Source: Beverwykella pulmonaria (Eukaryota; Ascomycota; Dothideomycetes; Pleosporales; Melanommataceae). From it: a stretch of DNA of 64,000 nt. Position 1 is the first letter of the stretch, and the number at the start of each line of letters is the position of its first letter. Below are positions 28,682 through 41,996 of the stretch, one piece after another. The notes under the pieces were generated by a model, which was not told where the DNA came from, made no database searches, and saw only the letters and a list, made by a program, of their open reading frames with translations. The DNA lies in contig BCHH01000001.1 in assembly GCA_001599595.1 (NCBI GenBank), positions 788,305-852,304 of the forward strand, in the 5' to 3' direction. Made by a program: the position numbers and the translations under genes.

Positions 28682-31600
28682 CTAGGCCCTTAATATAATT
28701 ACTAAGAAGGACTACTATCTACTACTACTTATTTATAAAATACTAGAGACGGCTCACACAACGGGCCAGCTGGCAGTTATTAGGCAGTTCCAGCGGGCGG
28801 CCTCGAGGCTGGCAAGCTTGAAGGTGGCAAAGGCACTAAATGACTGTGAACTTCATGAAGGGTGTAACCTAGACTAAATTGTCTTTCTATCTCTCTTGTG
28901 GGTCTGTCCTCGCCTGTGACATGCTAGGTTAGCGACCGCTATCCGGCAGCTATGTACCCCTGTGAAAGTGATTACGCGAATGTAATCTTTAGGTAAGTGT
29001 CCTAACAATGCCTGCCTTCGTTCCATTTACACACACACACACAGACACATGTATTACGAAAATAAGGAGCTAATAGTATTTCACTAAAATGTGACTTTAG
29101 ATAACCTACAGTACAACCACTAAACGACAAGACGGACATTCTTCGATCGCGACTTCGGGGAAGAGGGTGCGGAGTAGATACTACCAGTGCGGTTAGTGAC
29201 CATGACGAAATCAGGGTCCTCAAGGGAAATGTGTGCCGAAAACTCGAGATGAAAAGTCGGCGCTTCCCAGAGAGATAGTGCCCGGCTTTATAGACAAGAC
29301 CAACTCAATGTCTGCAAATTAGAGAGGATTTCGCAACGGCGCCTCAGGGTAGTCGTCTCGCTGTGAATATTGACCCAGCCCCGCCCCCGGCCTGACACAT
29401 GGGCCTGATTGGTATCGTGCAATGCATGAATCATATACCGACAGGCCCAAAGTTGGTACCCCCGCGTTCTCAACACCCTCGACATGCTCTGAACCATTCT
29501 CAGTTGCTTGGTCTCGTTATCCGTGTCAGGCCCTCCCGGTGTCCATATAGATCGCCCGCTCTAGTCTTAGCGATGTGTAACCGGTTCGTTTCGACGGTGA
29601 ACCGGTATGAGGGCGAAATAGTGCGAAGGGTAAGAGACGTCCCAGCTCAATCAGAAGTCTATACGAATACAGAGTAGTCGTTGCTCGCAGGATCCTGGAA
29701 TGACATTCGTCTGTGGGGTATGCAGAAATCAATTGGTGGAAGAGTGGCCGAGCCAGGCAGACGGAACGGAAGCTACATAGCGAGATACTTGACGATTCAG
29801 CACGGATGACGCAAGTCTCGCAAGCTGTAAACTGAAGATTCCCTTCAAGTGCGGCGCGGCAAGATAGGGAGCTGCGGAGATGTTATGTTGATTGGTCGCG
29901 TCGTGGTTAATGGCAGCCTGAACCCAAGATACATCCCCAGCTGGACGTCTCCGCCGTTACATCGGTGTGCTGTATCATTGCGGCGGATAACTTCTACGTT
30001 GCATCCGCGTTACATCCACATCACACCTAAGCTGGCATAGTTTGCCGCCTGCTGAGTTGTATCACATTGAAACCGCCGTCCCTTGTTCCGAACCTTGTAT
30101 ATTCAATTTTGCTGGAGCTCGTTCATTACATCAAAGGATTCGATTGGTCCGAAGAGAGGTGCTGAACCCAGAGTTAAGGTCAGCGGTTAGAGCTAGAACA
30201 GCAGGAGCCAGATATGGATGTGAATATCAGCTAGAGAGTTCGGCAACGCCGGGATCCGTTGAAGCGCAGCGGGGAAAAGCGGCAGCCTTGAAGAGGCATT
30301 TTATTGATTGGGCCGCAATGTGACGCGGTGTGCAGCTTCACAGCCATCTCGTATAGCAACTGGGTTAGGCGTCCTCGCTGTGGCAGCGAAGTGGGTCGCA
30401 TGAGCATCAATCTCCGACGAGCCCTTGTTCAGCTGAAGGCTGCAATTCGTAATGCCATCCATTGATCCGAGTGAGGTGTTGGCGGTGTGGCGTGGCCTTC
30501 TGGAGCGAAGATATGGAGAGATTGAGCTTCTGCGAAGCTCTGGGAGCGCTGTCCTCGAGGTAGTCGAAATGCCATGAAAATGATAGTATCAAAGACTCTG
30601 AACAAAAGCAACAAAGTAGGAGGTTAATCCATCAGAGACGGAAAATGACGCCTTAAGTTCCATCAGTATATTGCAGAATGGGAGCACTTGCCTTCGTGCT
30701 GACGTTGAGGAATGGTATAACAGGGTAGTAGGCACATATATACCGTGCACGGGAGAGAGTAGGTAGAAAAAAAGGGGGTGAAGGTTGAGAGGTTCTGAGT
30801 GAAATAAAACCGGGACATGAGAAGCTTCTTATAGCTGACGACGATTATGTAATGAACATAGATGGGTCGCGGATCTAAGATTTTCCGGTGCCAAGAAATT
30901 GCCGGCTTAGAAGCCTCCATTTTCGGCGGCAAAAACCCTCAGATATAGAGGCATCTAAGCCAACCCAATATCGTGTATAAGGAAATTACTCCAGTATTCG
31001 GAAGGTACTTGGAAGGTACTAAAAAGCTTGATCCGTATTAATACTATTATCACATGTAGACATAGCATTGGACTTCAAGAGACGCGTCGTATCAGCTCTG
31101 CTACAGTCGCTTTTTCACTAGACACTGTTTGTCATACACCTTGAAACCAAGAATCGTTCGGCGGGTATTTCTGAGCAACCACTTGGCGATTCACGGCACC
31201 CTCTCCCAGTATGTTGAACTTCGGTGGTGCGGTCTGAAAGGGTACACATCTCCCGCTTTCTCTGGAACAAAAGTATTACCTTTATTCCAACATATTCTCA
31301 CAGATGCATTGCACTGGTCCCGTTAACATGCTTGAGTGTTTCACGGCATTGAATTTTACTCCGCTTTCCCTTCATTCTCGGCGAATCCTGAATGTGAATC
31401 CAGACGTATTACTCAGATTTAGTTCTAGGCTGACAACGCAATCCTTATTGCTAGAAAACTGATACATGATGCTCTCTAATAGGCACTGAAATCCTACACT
31501 AAACTCAATTCACCTACCATTCACTCCGTGGCACCTATGTAACTGCCTACCTCTACTAAACAGGCGTCTACTATTTTATGTCCAAAATGTCCAAATGCAG

Positions 31601-32061
31601 CTAAGACACTGCAACGTCAACTTTCACATCTGCCTCGGCAAGAAGATTAGTACCCTTTTGACCCAGCACTCAAATCTAGGATCATGGACAGGAAGGCACT
31701 ACTCTATTTGCCAGCCTCTACTCAAAACATGATATCGGCGTTGCCGTCCGCGTAAGAAAGCAACTAAGCATTCTTTCCACCATACGAACAATACATTTGG
31801 TGGAGGCGATCGATTTAGTAGCGGCTCTTAGAGCACAGGAACAACTTGTTGCTTTCCCGTTCTAGAAGTGTGATTCATAATGAAGAACGATCGGAACGGT
31901 ATGTGTGAATTTCAGTTATTTGGTATCATCTCCCAGTTATGCTAATTATCATAACGTTACCTATTCTCCATGACAAACTTCGTTATGCACAGTCTCAAAA
32001 TGCTGCTTCGAAACTGTCTATGGCCATCCGTATTCATAGCTCTATATATCCACCACCGCCT
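28682..32061. other. 3.4-kb gene-free stretch
   Basis: No coding region recognised on either strand. Contents noted: possible internal remains of the LTR element up to about 28950, an (AC)n microsatellite at about 29029-29043, and a 144-bp segment (29389-29532) bounded by GGCCTGACAC / GTGTCAGGCC. Several open frames of 60-93 codons have no family resemblance. Confidence 0.5.
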
Positions 32062-32985
32062 CTACTCTGCCTCAAGTATGGCCCATGTCTGATCATCGAC
32101 CGTGGTGTAGATGAGTCCGCCCGACAACAGGTCATCGCCAGCTCTTGCCACATCTGCAGTATCTACTCCGATCTTGGCTGCAATATCCTGCTGGTGCAGA
32201 CCCTCATTCGTCTGCGGCGTATCCCGCAAATACTGGAACACTCTCTTGGCTACCGCTGAATACCCCGCCAGGTCGGGCCCGTCATAGCTATTTGCTCCAG
32301 CCGTTTGCTGTTGTTGGTGCTGCGGTGCAGCTGTAGCGGCGCCGCCCGTACTAGCCAGAGGTCCACGAGTGAAGTGTAGATGCACAACGGTGGCCTCGAG
32401 CAAGTGATATGAGATTTCGTTCATATCCTCGACCGGCCGTATGATCTGGGCACCGATGTACTTCTTGTCGCTGAAGGCCTTGAGCTTGCCCCATGCCCTG
32501 CAGTAGGAGCCTTCCACGAGCTTGGATTTGATGGGGTCGACCTTGTCTATAGCGTCGCCGTCGACCCATAGCTTCACCTCGATGCTACCGGTGCCGTCGT
32601 CTAGCTTGTATGTGATGTTGGTTGTCTGGGAGGAAATATTGCGAATCTGGCCGACAAACGTGAGCTACTCTAGGTAAGCCAGAGTCAAGAGAGTAGGTGT
32701 GTAGTAGCTCGTGCCTGCGTAATTGGCGAGCCGTCAATCGTGGACCCATCCCCTAAAGGCTGGGCCTCGAGAATTTGCTTGATTGTGACGGCGCGGAGAG
32801 AATCCTGGGTGTAGTCTTTTCGTCCGCCGCTGGGGCTATTCTGGCTGCCATCAGGCATGAAACCGCCGCCACCGCCTCCTCCGCCGCCGCCATAGGACGT
32901 GTTGTACCCGCCCTCGTAGTTGCTGTTGTAGTCTGTGAACGTCAGAATTGGGTCTTGACAAGGATCGACGGGAACACGCACTCAT
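32062..32985 (-). CDS. rfa2: Replication protein A 32-kDa subunit (RPA2)
   Basis: Model complement(join(32062..32664, 32715..32932, 32982..32985)), 274 aa. Middle subunit of the heterotrimeric ssDNA-binding RPA complex in replication, repair and recombination. The N-terminus (MNYNSNYEGGYNTSYGGG) is the Gly/Ser/Tyr-rich region that is phosphorylated in other RPA2 proteins. An OB fold follows (VTIKQILEAQ, LTFVGQIRNIS, YKLDDGTGSIEVKLWVD). A Gln-rich linker leads to the C-terminal winged helix (GLHQQDIAAKIG, GLIYTTVDD). Two points are unusual. The first coding exon is only 4 nt (ATGA), and the second intron needs a GC donor (GCACGA ... GTAG) to keep the OB fold intact. Divergent from DBP10. Confidence 0.92.
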
Positions 32986-33253
32986 GCTTGTGCCACGATG
33001 TCGTGTGAAGTGGGATGGGGAGACACGAGGCGAGAAAATGTGAGGTGGAGATGTTGCGATGGCGGGGAAGACGCGACGTGGGACGCGCTTTCTGCAGTCT
33101 CGACCCCACGTGAACGCCAAGAGTCACTGGTCCGTGCTTAGAATTTTTCTCACGGTTCCCAAAGTTGCCGTCTCGAAACCATCCACCAGATCCTCGCCCA
33201 CTGCTGACGAATATCCTCCCGTGGATCGGCCAGTTCGAGGCCTGCGACTGATC
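32986..33253. promoter_or_regulatory. Shared divergent promoter RPA2/DBP10
   Basis: 268 bp between two start codons. Contains CACGTG-like and ACGCG-type sequences (gacgcgacgtgggacgcg at about 33069-33086). MluI-box-like ACGCG motifs are known in S-phase promoters of yeasts; relevance here is only a guess. Confidence 0.45.
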
Positions 33254-36019
33254 ATGGCTCCCCGTGCGAGCTCCCCGGCGCTTTCGGAAAATGAATTCGA
33301 TATCTCGAACGCGCTCTTTGGTGGAGACGAAAGCATTGCGCGAGAGCAGGAACGGACAGCCGGGCTCGGCGTAGAGCTGGACATTGGAGGAGACGATGGC
33401 TCGGATGACGAGACCTTCATTGCTGCGAAGCAGGCTGCGTCCAATCGCAAGGCTGCCAACGTGAAGGGCAAGACGGGCAAGAAAGCGGGAGCATTTCAGG
33501 CCATGGGACTGAACACGGCGCTGCTGAAATCCATCGCCCGCAAAGGCTTCACCATCCCAACCCCGATACAGCGGAAAGCCATTCCTCTTATTCTCGATGG
33601 CCAAGATGTGGTCGGCATGGCGAGGACTGGCTCTGGAAAGACTGCTGCTTTTGTCGTGCCCATGATCGAGAAACTGAAGACCCACAGCGCCAAGGTCGGG
33701 TCTCGTGCCATCATTCTGTCTCCTTCCCGAGAACTTGCCCTGCAGACCCTGAAGGTTGTAAAAGAGCTGGGGAGGGGCACGGATCTCAGAACGATACTCT
33801 TAGTGGGCGGAGACAGCTTAGAAGAACGTATGGATACCGTGCAAACTTGTATATCGAGGAAATGCTGACGGAGAGGTTCAGAATTCAGCTCCATGACTAC
33901 CAACCCCGACATCATTATTGCAACTCCCGGCCGCTTTCTCCATCTCAAAGTCGAAATGGGACTCGACCTAAGTTCCGTCAAGTACATTGTATTTGATGAA
34001 GCCGATCGTCTGTTCGAGATGGGATTTGCAGCTCAGCTATCAGAAATTCTTCACGCCCTCCCGACCACAAGACAGACCCTTTTGTTCTCCGCAACGCTTC
34101 CCAAAACGCTAGTTGAGTTCGCAAGAGCCGGCCTGCAAGACCCGAAGCTTATTCGACTTGATGCTGAGTCCAAGGTGTCTCCAGACTTGGAGAACGCGTT
34201 TTTCACGGTCAAGAGTGGCGATCGGGATGGTGCTCTACTTCATATACTGGACAAAGTGATCCAGATGCCGGTAGGAGGGCCGAATGCTGCGATCAAAGAC
34301 AAGGGAGCCGGTGCGAAAAGCTTTAGCAAGAAGCGCAAACGAGCCCCTGAAGCCGGTAATCCAGTGGACTCACCAACAGCTAACTCGACCATCATATTCG
34401 TTGCCACCAAGCACCGAGTTGAGTATCTCGCTACTTTTCTCAAATCGGCTGGCTACGGAGTATCATACGCTTACGGAAATCTCGACCAAACCGCGCGAAA
34501 ACTGCAAGTAGCCGACTTCAGGGCTGGTTTGACCAACATCCTAGTCGTCACCGACGTTGCGGCACGAGGAATCGATTTGCCTGCACTCGCAAATGTCATC
34601 AATTACGACTTCCCATCACAACCAAAGATCTTTGTTCATCGAGTTGGTCGGACGGCTCGAGCAGGACGCAAAGGTTGGAGCTACAGCCTCATCAGAGACT
34701 CTGATGTTCCGTATATGATCGACCTGCAGCTGTTCCTTGGCAAACGCCTTGTCTATGATAGGTCATCCGGCCAGGACCCGGACTATGCGCAAGATGTTAT
34801 TATTGGAAGTCTCCCACCCGACGAACTCGGGCCCGCTGTAGAATCAGCCACCAAATTGCTGGACGATGATATAGATCTTGCGAGTCTTGGAACGGTAGCC
34901 GCCAAAGGTGAGATGCAGTACACGAGGACACGAAACTCTGCTTCAAACGAGTCGGTCAAGCGAGCCAAGAAACTACTTGCCTCTCGGAGTTTGTCAGGTA
35001 CACATCTGCTCTTTGGTGATCGGCATGACGCCTTACGAGAACAAGAGAGGATGCTAGAAAGGATCAGCTCATTTAGGCCCTCGGAAACGGTGTTTGAGGT
35101 TGGCAAGCGTGGAACTGGCGGTGAAGCCGCCGAAGTGGTGCGCAAGAGGCGGGAACAAATCGATAAAAAACGCCAGAATCAACCCCGGGATTCTGGCCCC
35201 AGTCCTGCCATCCTGGATCAGCCAGAAAAAACGCCTGATGAGGCGGGGGATGTGGACATGGATTCAGAGGCACAGGAGATTACGTATCCGGACTCCGCTG
35301 GCGACTCTGATGATGAGCTCGAAGTCTCCGTATCCCAACCCACATCACGTCGCGCGGCAGATGATTGGCAAAGTTCCGAATACTTCATGTCCTATGTTCC
35401 GAAGGGCGTCAACGTGGCCGAAGACCGTGGGTTTGGCGTACATTCGGGATCCTATAATACGGCACAGCAGAACTCAAGCTTCGTGGAAGCCGCACGGGGC
35501 GCTCAGATGGATCTGACGAATGACGAGATCAAGAAATTTGCCGAGCCAAGTCAAGCTCGAGGCATGCGCTGGGACAAGAAGAACAAAAAGTACGTCGCCA
35601 GGGCTAACGACGAAGATGGCTCGAAAGGCGTGAAGATGGTGCGTGGAGAAAGTGGCCTCAAGATCGCAGCGAGTTTCCGCAGCGGCCGGTTCGAGGACTG
35701 GCGCAAGTCGAACAAAATCCCTCGCATGCCGCGCACTGGTGAGATGGAGAATTCAAACAGGTCAAGTCAGCAGCACGGTGGTGGTCGGTACTACAAGCAC
35801 AGGGCCGAGAAGGCTCCGAAGGAAGCTGATCGATACCGCGACGACTATCACGTCCAGAAGAAGCGCGTGGACGAGGCCAAGGAGAAGCGAATCGGAAAGT
35901 TTAGAGAAGGCGCTGGAAAGAGCGAAATCAAGAGCGCCAGTGATATCCACAAGCAGCGGAAGTTGGACGAGAGGCGGCGGGAGAAAAATGCGAGACCATC
36001 TAAGAAAAGGAAGGTTTGA
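33254..36019 (+). CDS. dbp10: ATP-dependent DEAD-box RNA helicase DBP10
   Basis: Model join(33254..33827, 33882..36019), 903 aa. Nucleolar helicase for pre-60S ribosome assembly. In order: Q motif with upstream F ([15 protein letters not shown]), Walker A ARTGSGKT (~residue 125), [18 protein letters not shown] (across the intron), TPGR, DEAD (~230), SAT (~262), then [21 protein letters not shown] and [10 protein letters not shown] (~445). An insertion with a basic stretch ([10 protein letters not shown]) sits between the two RecA lobes. The C-terminal DBP10CT-type block follows ([13 protein letters not shown], then [13 protein letters not shown]) and a Lys/Arg-rich tail ending SKKRKV. Length matches the family. 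Start chosen at MAPRASS; the frame is open further upstream but that part lies in the promoter shared with RPA2. Confidence 0.95.
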
Positions 36020-39000
36020 GATCAATATATTGCTTGGGCATATCTTCATGAGTCTCCAATTCGGGGATCGTGCCACTGGTATTGGCTTCAATGCAGATCA
36101 TTTGCAAGCATTTCTTTCATCTCCAACAGGTTCTACTGGCCAGCCAAGTAAATTCAGGCAGAGGCCAAAACTATCATACCAAGTCCCATCGTATCTGGCA
36201 ACGGTATGTGTCACCGAATGTGTGTTCGGAGGCAATAGCTTGAAATATTGAGAGGAAAACCTTAAGCGTGATGTGCAAATGAACTCAATACTATGGTGTG
36301 CATTGTGGCTTTCGCGCTGTTACACACAGAGACGCATCTTCGCATTAACAACATTGACAACGATCACCAACACAAATCTAATCCAATATGCCCCAAACCT
36401 ACTCGCTTCGCCCCCCTGGTCTAGACTTCGCGTCGCTCAATCGATAACCCCCCAGTCTCGACCGCGCCACACAGCCAGGTATTGCCCACCTAACGCATGA
36501 ATTTGTTGGCGCTTGGGGAGATGAACATGCAAGCTGCAGCCTCGAACTTCTATGCTCTATCGAGACTTTTGCTATGACGATCCTGCAAATATATTGCCCG
36601 TAAGCAGATGCCGTAGTGCAAGTCGAACAAACGTTGATTGTTTTGGCCTCTTACCTGATTTACCTGGGGTTGATGAAACAAAAGGGTTGTGTGCCTGCAT
36701 GCATGTCTTGCCCCGGACCCTGGGCTGAAGGTAGGTTGTGACCACAAAAGCTAATTGTGAGCGGCGTGCTGCATGTTCCCTGTGTAGCTGCGCCGCACGT
36801 GTTTATTGCTATACAGACACTAGAGTTGACAAACGAGCAACCAACGTAGCCTGTATTGAAAGATGGCAGTAAACACCGGCGGTCGACGGGTGCGGCACGG
36901 GACTCCTAATGGTGACAGAAAGTTGACACTGCCGATCCGGTAACACGTGTTCGTATCAGGGGTAAGCCGCAATATCTGTCAGATAAATTGTCCGAGTGAC
37001 TATTGTGTGTGTGGCTGCCAAGCCATATTCAATAGCACCTTACTAGGCACGTCATCCCTCGGCACTGCCGCTAGGTTTGGCTATTGTCACGGCAAATAGG
37101 GTTAGAGTTGACATTGACAAGCAGCTGTCCGTATCTGTTTCCGTATCGAAGGGCAGCCGCAATATCTATAAGAAATTTAAACGTTGGACTAACGAGCGAG
37201 GCGTGCAACTGCCATGCCAGACCCAATAACTTCTTGGCACATGGCTAGCAGGGCCATTGCACATCATCTGAATACACTAGGGTTAGCGAATTGAATACTG
37301 TGGTAAGTTAGGAGATTTTTTGTGGTCCTATTAATCCGAGGGGAATTGTCCGGTCCAACGCTCGCTGGGTACCCCTACCGTTGTCCCGATTTAGCTCGAC
37401 GTACATAAATTATAATACACATGCCGCATCTCCCGCATCTGAACAGAATGCACGCGCGGCATAATGTAGTGAAGGCGGCATAATGGATGCGGCAGAGAGT
37501 TCGGCTAGGATGGGGAAGGAAGGACCGGATGCTTTTCGTTTCGATATTTGCTTTATTGCGGCGTGGACGTGGTAGGTCGGATGGGCTTGTCTTGTTTGGG
37601 GTTAGAGCGAGTGAGGATGACCTTCCAGAAGGCGAAAGGGCGCCACAATATTGTTCTAGGCGCGTGGGTTGCCGAGCCGCGCAATCTTGCAGGACCTCCA
37701 TGCTTCGGTCTCGGTTTTGTAGAGGAACGTAGTCGAGGTTGGGGGAGAGGTGGGTTTCTTTCCATGGTATGGGAGCAGATGTTTGGGACAATTTCGCAAT
37801 GATTTTCCAACGGCTTTTTGATATTCTGATTTGGGAAGCATAATTTCACGGCGTGAGTCGTGTCGAGCAATTTGCAAACGGCGAGGCTGGGGTTTGTTTC
37901 AAGGGATGCTCGGTAAAACTGGCGCAACGTGGCGGGGGTCGTATGTTTTTTTATTTATTTTATTTTACAGAGACATCGTCGGTTATCAGATGGTGACGTA
38001 TCGGCTTCCCAGTTCAGAGTAGCTGTTGCAGACGCCCATACGCGAGGCCTCGAGCTAATCGATAGTAGCAGTCGCGCCGCTACCGTCTTACTCGAATACC
38101 CTCCTTCGACTCGACACGCTATAGACGGAAATTTTTGTTTCCGCCGTACTCGGCTGGGCGATTCGTACGGTAGGCGGGACACATCCTGGGCTCGCGTGGA
38201 TGTGCAAGATGAAGGATTACGAGCAGAGGACGACCCGCTCGGGGAATCTGCGCGTGTGAATGTAGGTCAGACAGCTGAGTGCCGAATGGAGCCCTCAAGA
38301 GCGTTGACGATGGCGGGCCTAGGAAGTCCAACAAGGCTGCCTGCTCGCGCCGTACCCAGTAGGAAATCGAGGATGTGGTTGGGACGAGAAGCAAGGCTCA
38401 CTTAGCGCCCCGAGGAACGAGGAACGACCAGGGATATATTTTCAATAACAAAACCCCTGCCACGCTACCTGTGGCACAACGTGGGTTCGTAGATCTGCGG
38501 ATTCAACCGCATGCCCTGTTCTCCCTTGCCCCCTGTCATATCCGAATGTGATCCTGGGTTGGCAGACGGACGCGGATGGTGGCTCCAAGGCCAGCCAGGG
38601 GCACGCTGCTCTGAGCATCGAGCCGTAGCGCGGCTGCGTTCTGTCATTGAACGGTTGTCTGGCGGGGCAGCTCCCTTGTGCATCGATCTATGGTTCCTGG
38701 CCAGGCCAAAAGGCGCATTCGGTGGGGATATTGCCTCGCGCCGTGCCAGGCCAGGAAGGGCACAACATGCCCCAATATTCCCGAGGACAGGGCGCTGGGC
38801 ATAACGGCCGTGGGTCGACGTCGCCATAGGCTCGAGAGCCGGGAGCGAGGCCATCATTGTGGCCTCGCGTGCTGTTTGTCGAGATTGGGCCAATAAATGG
38901 GGCATATATGACCTTCTGTTATTGTCAATATTCCGCTGCCATTTTTGGACCGCTCAGCGTAAAAGAGGCTAAATTCCGGCTGCTGGGAGACAGGCACAGA

Positions 39001-41877
39001 CGTCAGACCACGATGGACATAAAGTTCCGCGTTGCTGGGGTCATCATGCCGTAGGTAGTACGGTCGGAGTCGGACCTTTGCACTCACATTTCCATCACTC
39101 ACGCGCACTACAGCCTCGCACATTTTCCACTGCTGCTGGCGTGCCTCGGGGTGCACTACTTTCGGGTGCACTACCAAATTCCTCCTTTGAGGCAAGCGAG
39201 CGGTCCGTTCATCACACTCAGCTTACAGCTTACAGGCCCGGGGATTCTGAGGCAGCGACTTGGCCCAATTTGGGAGAGAGGAAGAAACGGCTTCTGCAAG
39301 CCCGGTTTCTTATTCCCATGTCGTTTCCTCATCTCGCAGTTTGCTCGAGAGAAGGTCAGTCACGGCCCGTAAGGCCCTGTGAGACAGGCGCGCTGTTTGG
39401 AAGCTCGCAGGCGGAGTAGGTGGGTGGGACTCGACGTCAATACGATGTTCCATATTGTCACGATAGAGTTTGGCCAAAACGGCAATGTCTATGCCTCATC
39501 ATTCATCATCTGTGAGCTATTCTTGGCTCGCTTCATCTATCCACGTCTCGTACTCTCGCACATGCTGGGTGGGATATCACAGTCGCTAGGGACAGACGGC
39601 CGCGATTCCGGGTTCAAGCTTCTGACTTCACACCTCGAATCGTGGAGACGTGGGGCGCCCCGATCAGAGCGCATCTCCGTTGCAGCATGGCTGGGCGTCT
39701 GGCTCACCGATGCACCAGTCCCAACTGTGGTGGCTCTTTGCCCGCTGCGGATTATCATTGCTGCTGCGCCCGTATTCGCAGTCGAGTCAACCGGGCGCGT
39801 CGCGAAATTGAGTTGTCATGCGCATATCCAACTCCTCGTCACATGCGTCGTCACATCGCCATTGAGCCATAGAATAAGATTGAGACCATGGAATTGAGTT
39901 CAATGAATTGATTGATAGCAAGGAGGCACAATACATATGTGCCACGGCGACGAAAGCTTCCGCGTCGGACCCATGATTCAGCCAATCTCCGTAGTGTTTC
40001 TCGGACGTTTTTGTCGATCGCACGGCAGCCAGCAGCCAGGATCGATATCAACCAGGGCGGGCCGGAGCATTTTGGGCGAGATGCACGCACGACGACCGCC
40101 ACCGCACACCATATTGCTCGACCTCGATATACCGGCAGGGCCTCGTGCGAGAATCGTCAGCACAGCGAGCGCCCGCCGTGGAGATTAGATGCTGCAGTAG
40201 CCGTCTAGTGCGTTCTGATTTGAGTTGTTGTCTTGCGGGGTTTGGCAGGCGAGGGTCGTCTGACTGCAGCAGTGCCAGCGAGTCCGTTGTTTGACGGGCA
40301 GCATCTGGGAGATAGAGGCGACTGAGCAAGCGCGGCAGTCTAGCTACCTAATGCGTCGCGATGCCAGTCCCAGACAGGCTTGCAGACGTCCCAGCAGTCG
40401 ACCCTTTCGGCATGCATCGCGCTCCCCGAAGTGCTGGAGTCGTCTGGAGGGGCTTGGGGGTGGGGGGGTTGGGTTGGGTTAGCAAAGTGGGAGCGAAGAG
40501 ACTGCAGCTCGCCAGGCGTAGCCTGCTTGCTGTCGAAACGGCATAGCAGCCGTCTGGAGGCTTGCCACCTATTACCTGCATGGCATGGCTTTGGACGCTC
40601 GTGCAGCACCAGCAGCGCCATGTGGCTGCTAGAACTTTTACGTTTCAGCTACAGACGCATTAGGCATGACATGCGGCTGCCGCCGCCGACAGCCAGGAAT
40701 TGGTGCGTTGTGGACAATTACACAGTGTGCGCCGCAGAGAACTGGCACTTCAATAGAGGGCACGGCCAATGGCAGTAATGGCAATAGTCTGTGCCAATGC
40801 AACCAATTCACGCTGGGTGGCGGCGGGCGATGCAGGACAGCGCGCCCGCAGTTCCCATCGATGTCTATCTGGTAGCAAGCCATATCCGCACGGCGGCGCT
40901 ACGTCGATCAAGGAGCCGGGGCTGCAGCGCTGTCGCCATCGCTGCCCTCGCCGGCATCCAGACAGAGTTCAGTGCCGTTCGCAGCGCGGAGCCATCCAAC
41001 GCCAGCCTCCGGCGCTGCTGTCACGACGTCAAGACATGCTTTGGCGCGAGCGCTTGGGAGGCCGGCGCGGTGCCGTCGATGGAGCCATTGTAGCGTCGCA
41101 AGCGTGGCCCGTCGTCGTGGGCCTGTCAGTGGGATGCTAACCTGACTTTTATTGCGAGCTATGGCTGCACATCATAGAGCAATAGCGCGTCGGCGGCAGC
41201 GTGCTCGTCGTCGCAGCCCTGCTCCCGTAGGCGAGCCCTCCGCGCCTGGCAGGATGGCAGGACGTGCATGCTTCCGCGGCGGCACACACGACCGTCTGGG
41301 ACAGCGGCCTGGCTCTAGCAAAGAACGATCAGCCGAACGAGGCCAGCATTTCCTCGCCGACGTGCAGCGTCCCCTGCCCGCCCATGCTTCCCATGGCCCG
41401 GGGCTCTGCGTGGCCCCGTGTTATGGCTGTCATCCACCGCCTGCAGCCCGGGGCAGGGATAGTCAGGAAGATCTGAGAGAAGAATCTCATGAACAGATCG
41501 AGGTTATTACTGGAGCGTCGCCGCCGCCCTGCACGCCTCTACCCTTCCTCCTGCGTCCTGTGTGTGCTCTCGCACGCGCCGCATTGGTCCCGTCATCCTC
41601 GTCCCCATCAGCATCCTCACGCTCACCTACTTCTCCGAACGCCTTACCTCACCGGACGGGCGGTCGCTTCGCCGCAGCGCTGCAGGACGCCCTAGTTGCT
41701 GCTTCCAGTAGTCGAATAAGAGCGGGCAAACCAGAGCGTCGGCCTGCAAGGAATTCAAGGGCCAAATCTCAAAAAGGTAGCTTCGAGCCTCTTATACGCA
41801 CGCCTGTTTGCCACACCCCTGCCCACCGGACTTCACCTCCCCATCCATGTCTCTGATTCTCCGTAAAGGGGATTAGT
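36020..41877. other. 5.9-kb gene-free stretch
   Basis: No gene recognised. The left 1.5 kb is of ordinary composition. At about 36900-37250 two loosely similar segments (each with GCCGCAATATCT(G/A)T and cactagggtt/agggttagagttgac) suggest old duplications. From ~38.5 to ~41.9 kb the DNA is GC-rich and open in many frames (up to 234 codons at 41152-41856). The frames overlap on both strands and show no family resemblance, so I regard them as chance. Part of this may be a long promoter or leader of the regulator at 41997. Confidence 0.45.
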
Positions 41878-41883
41878 ATGTAA
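41878..41883 (+). promoter_or_regulatory. Candidate minimal start-stop uORF (ATGTAA)
   Basis: ATG followed at once by TAA, 119 bp before the start of the Zn2Cys6 regulator. The next ATG (41884) opens a 120-codon frame to 42246 that overlaps and is out of frame with the main start. If the transcript covers this area, both would hinder ribosomes reaching the main ATG. A spliced leader could remove them (GTACGT at 41888, an AG at 42001), so this is a candidate only. Confidence 0.35.
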
Positions 41884-41996
41884 ATGTACGTCGGCGCCAT
41901 CCTGCTGTGGTTTCCGTTTTGCTGCCCGCTCCTGTTACTTGTCACTGTTCCTGTTGTTGTTGGTTGCTGCCGATCGTGGACTTACCCGTACTCGAC

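Noticed and set aside
28681..28925. Possible second LTR end at ...TGTGACA near 28915
   Set aside because: No matching inverted terminus and no flanking duplication. The CGTCACA end at 28675-28681 pairs with TGTGACG and fits better.
29389..29532. 144-bp segment bounded by GGCCTGACAC / GTGTCAGGCC, possible MITE
   Set aside because: A 10-bp inverted repeat at this distance is expected by chance several times in 64 kb, and no target-site duplication flanks it.
32942..33685. 247-codon minus-strand frame opposite the start of DBP10
   Set aside because: Antisense shadow of the helicase N-terminus and the shared promoter.
41152..41856. 234-codon open frame in the GC-rich region before the Zn2Cys6 regulator
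   Set aside because: Arg/Ala/Pro/Ser-rich out-of-frame-like sequence typical of GC-rich non-coding DNA, with several competing frames and no family pattern.
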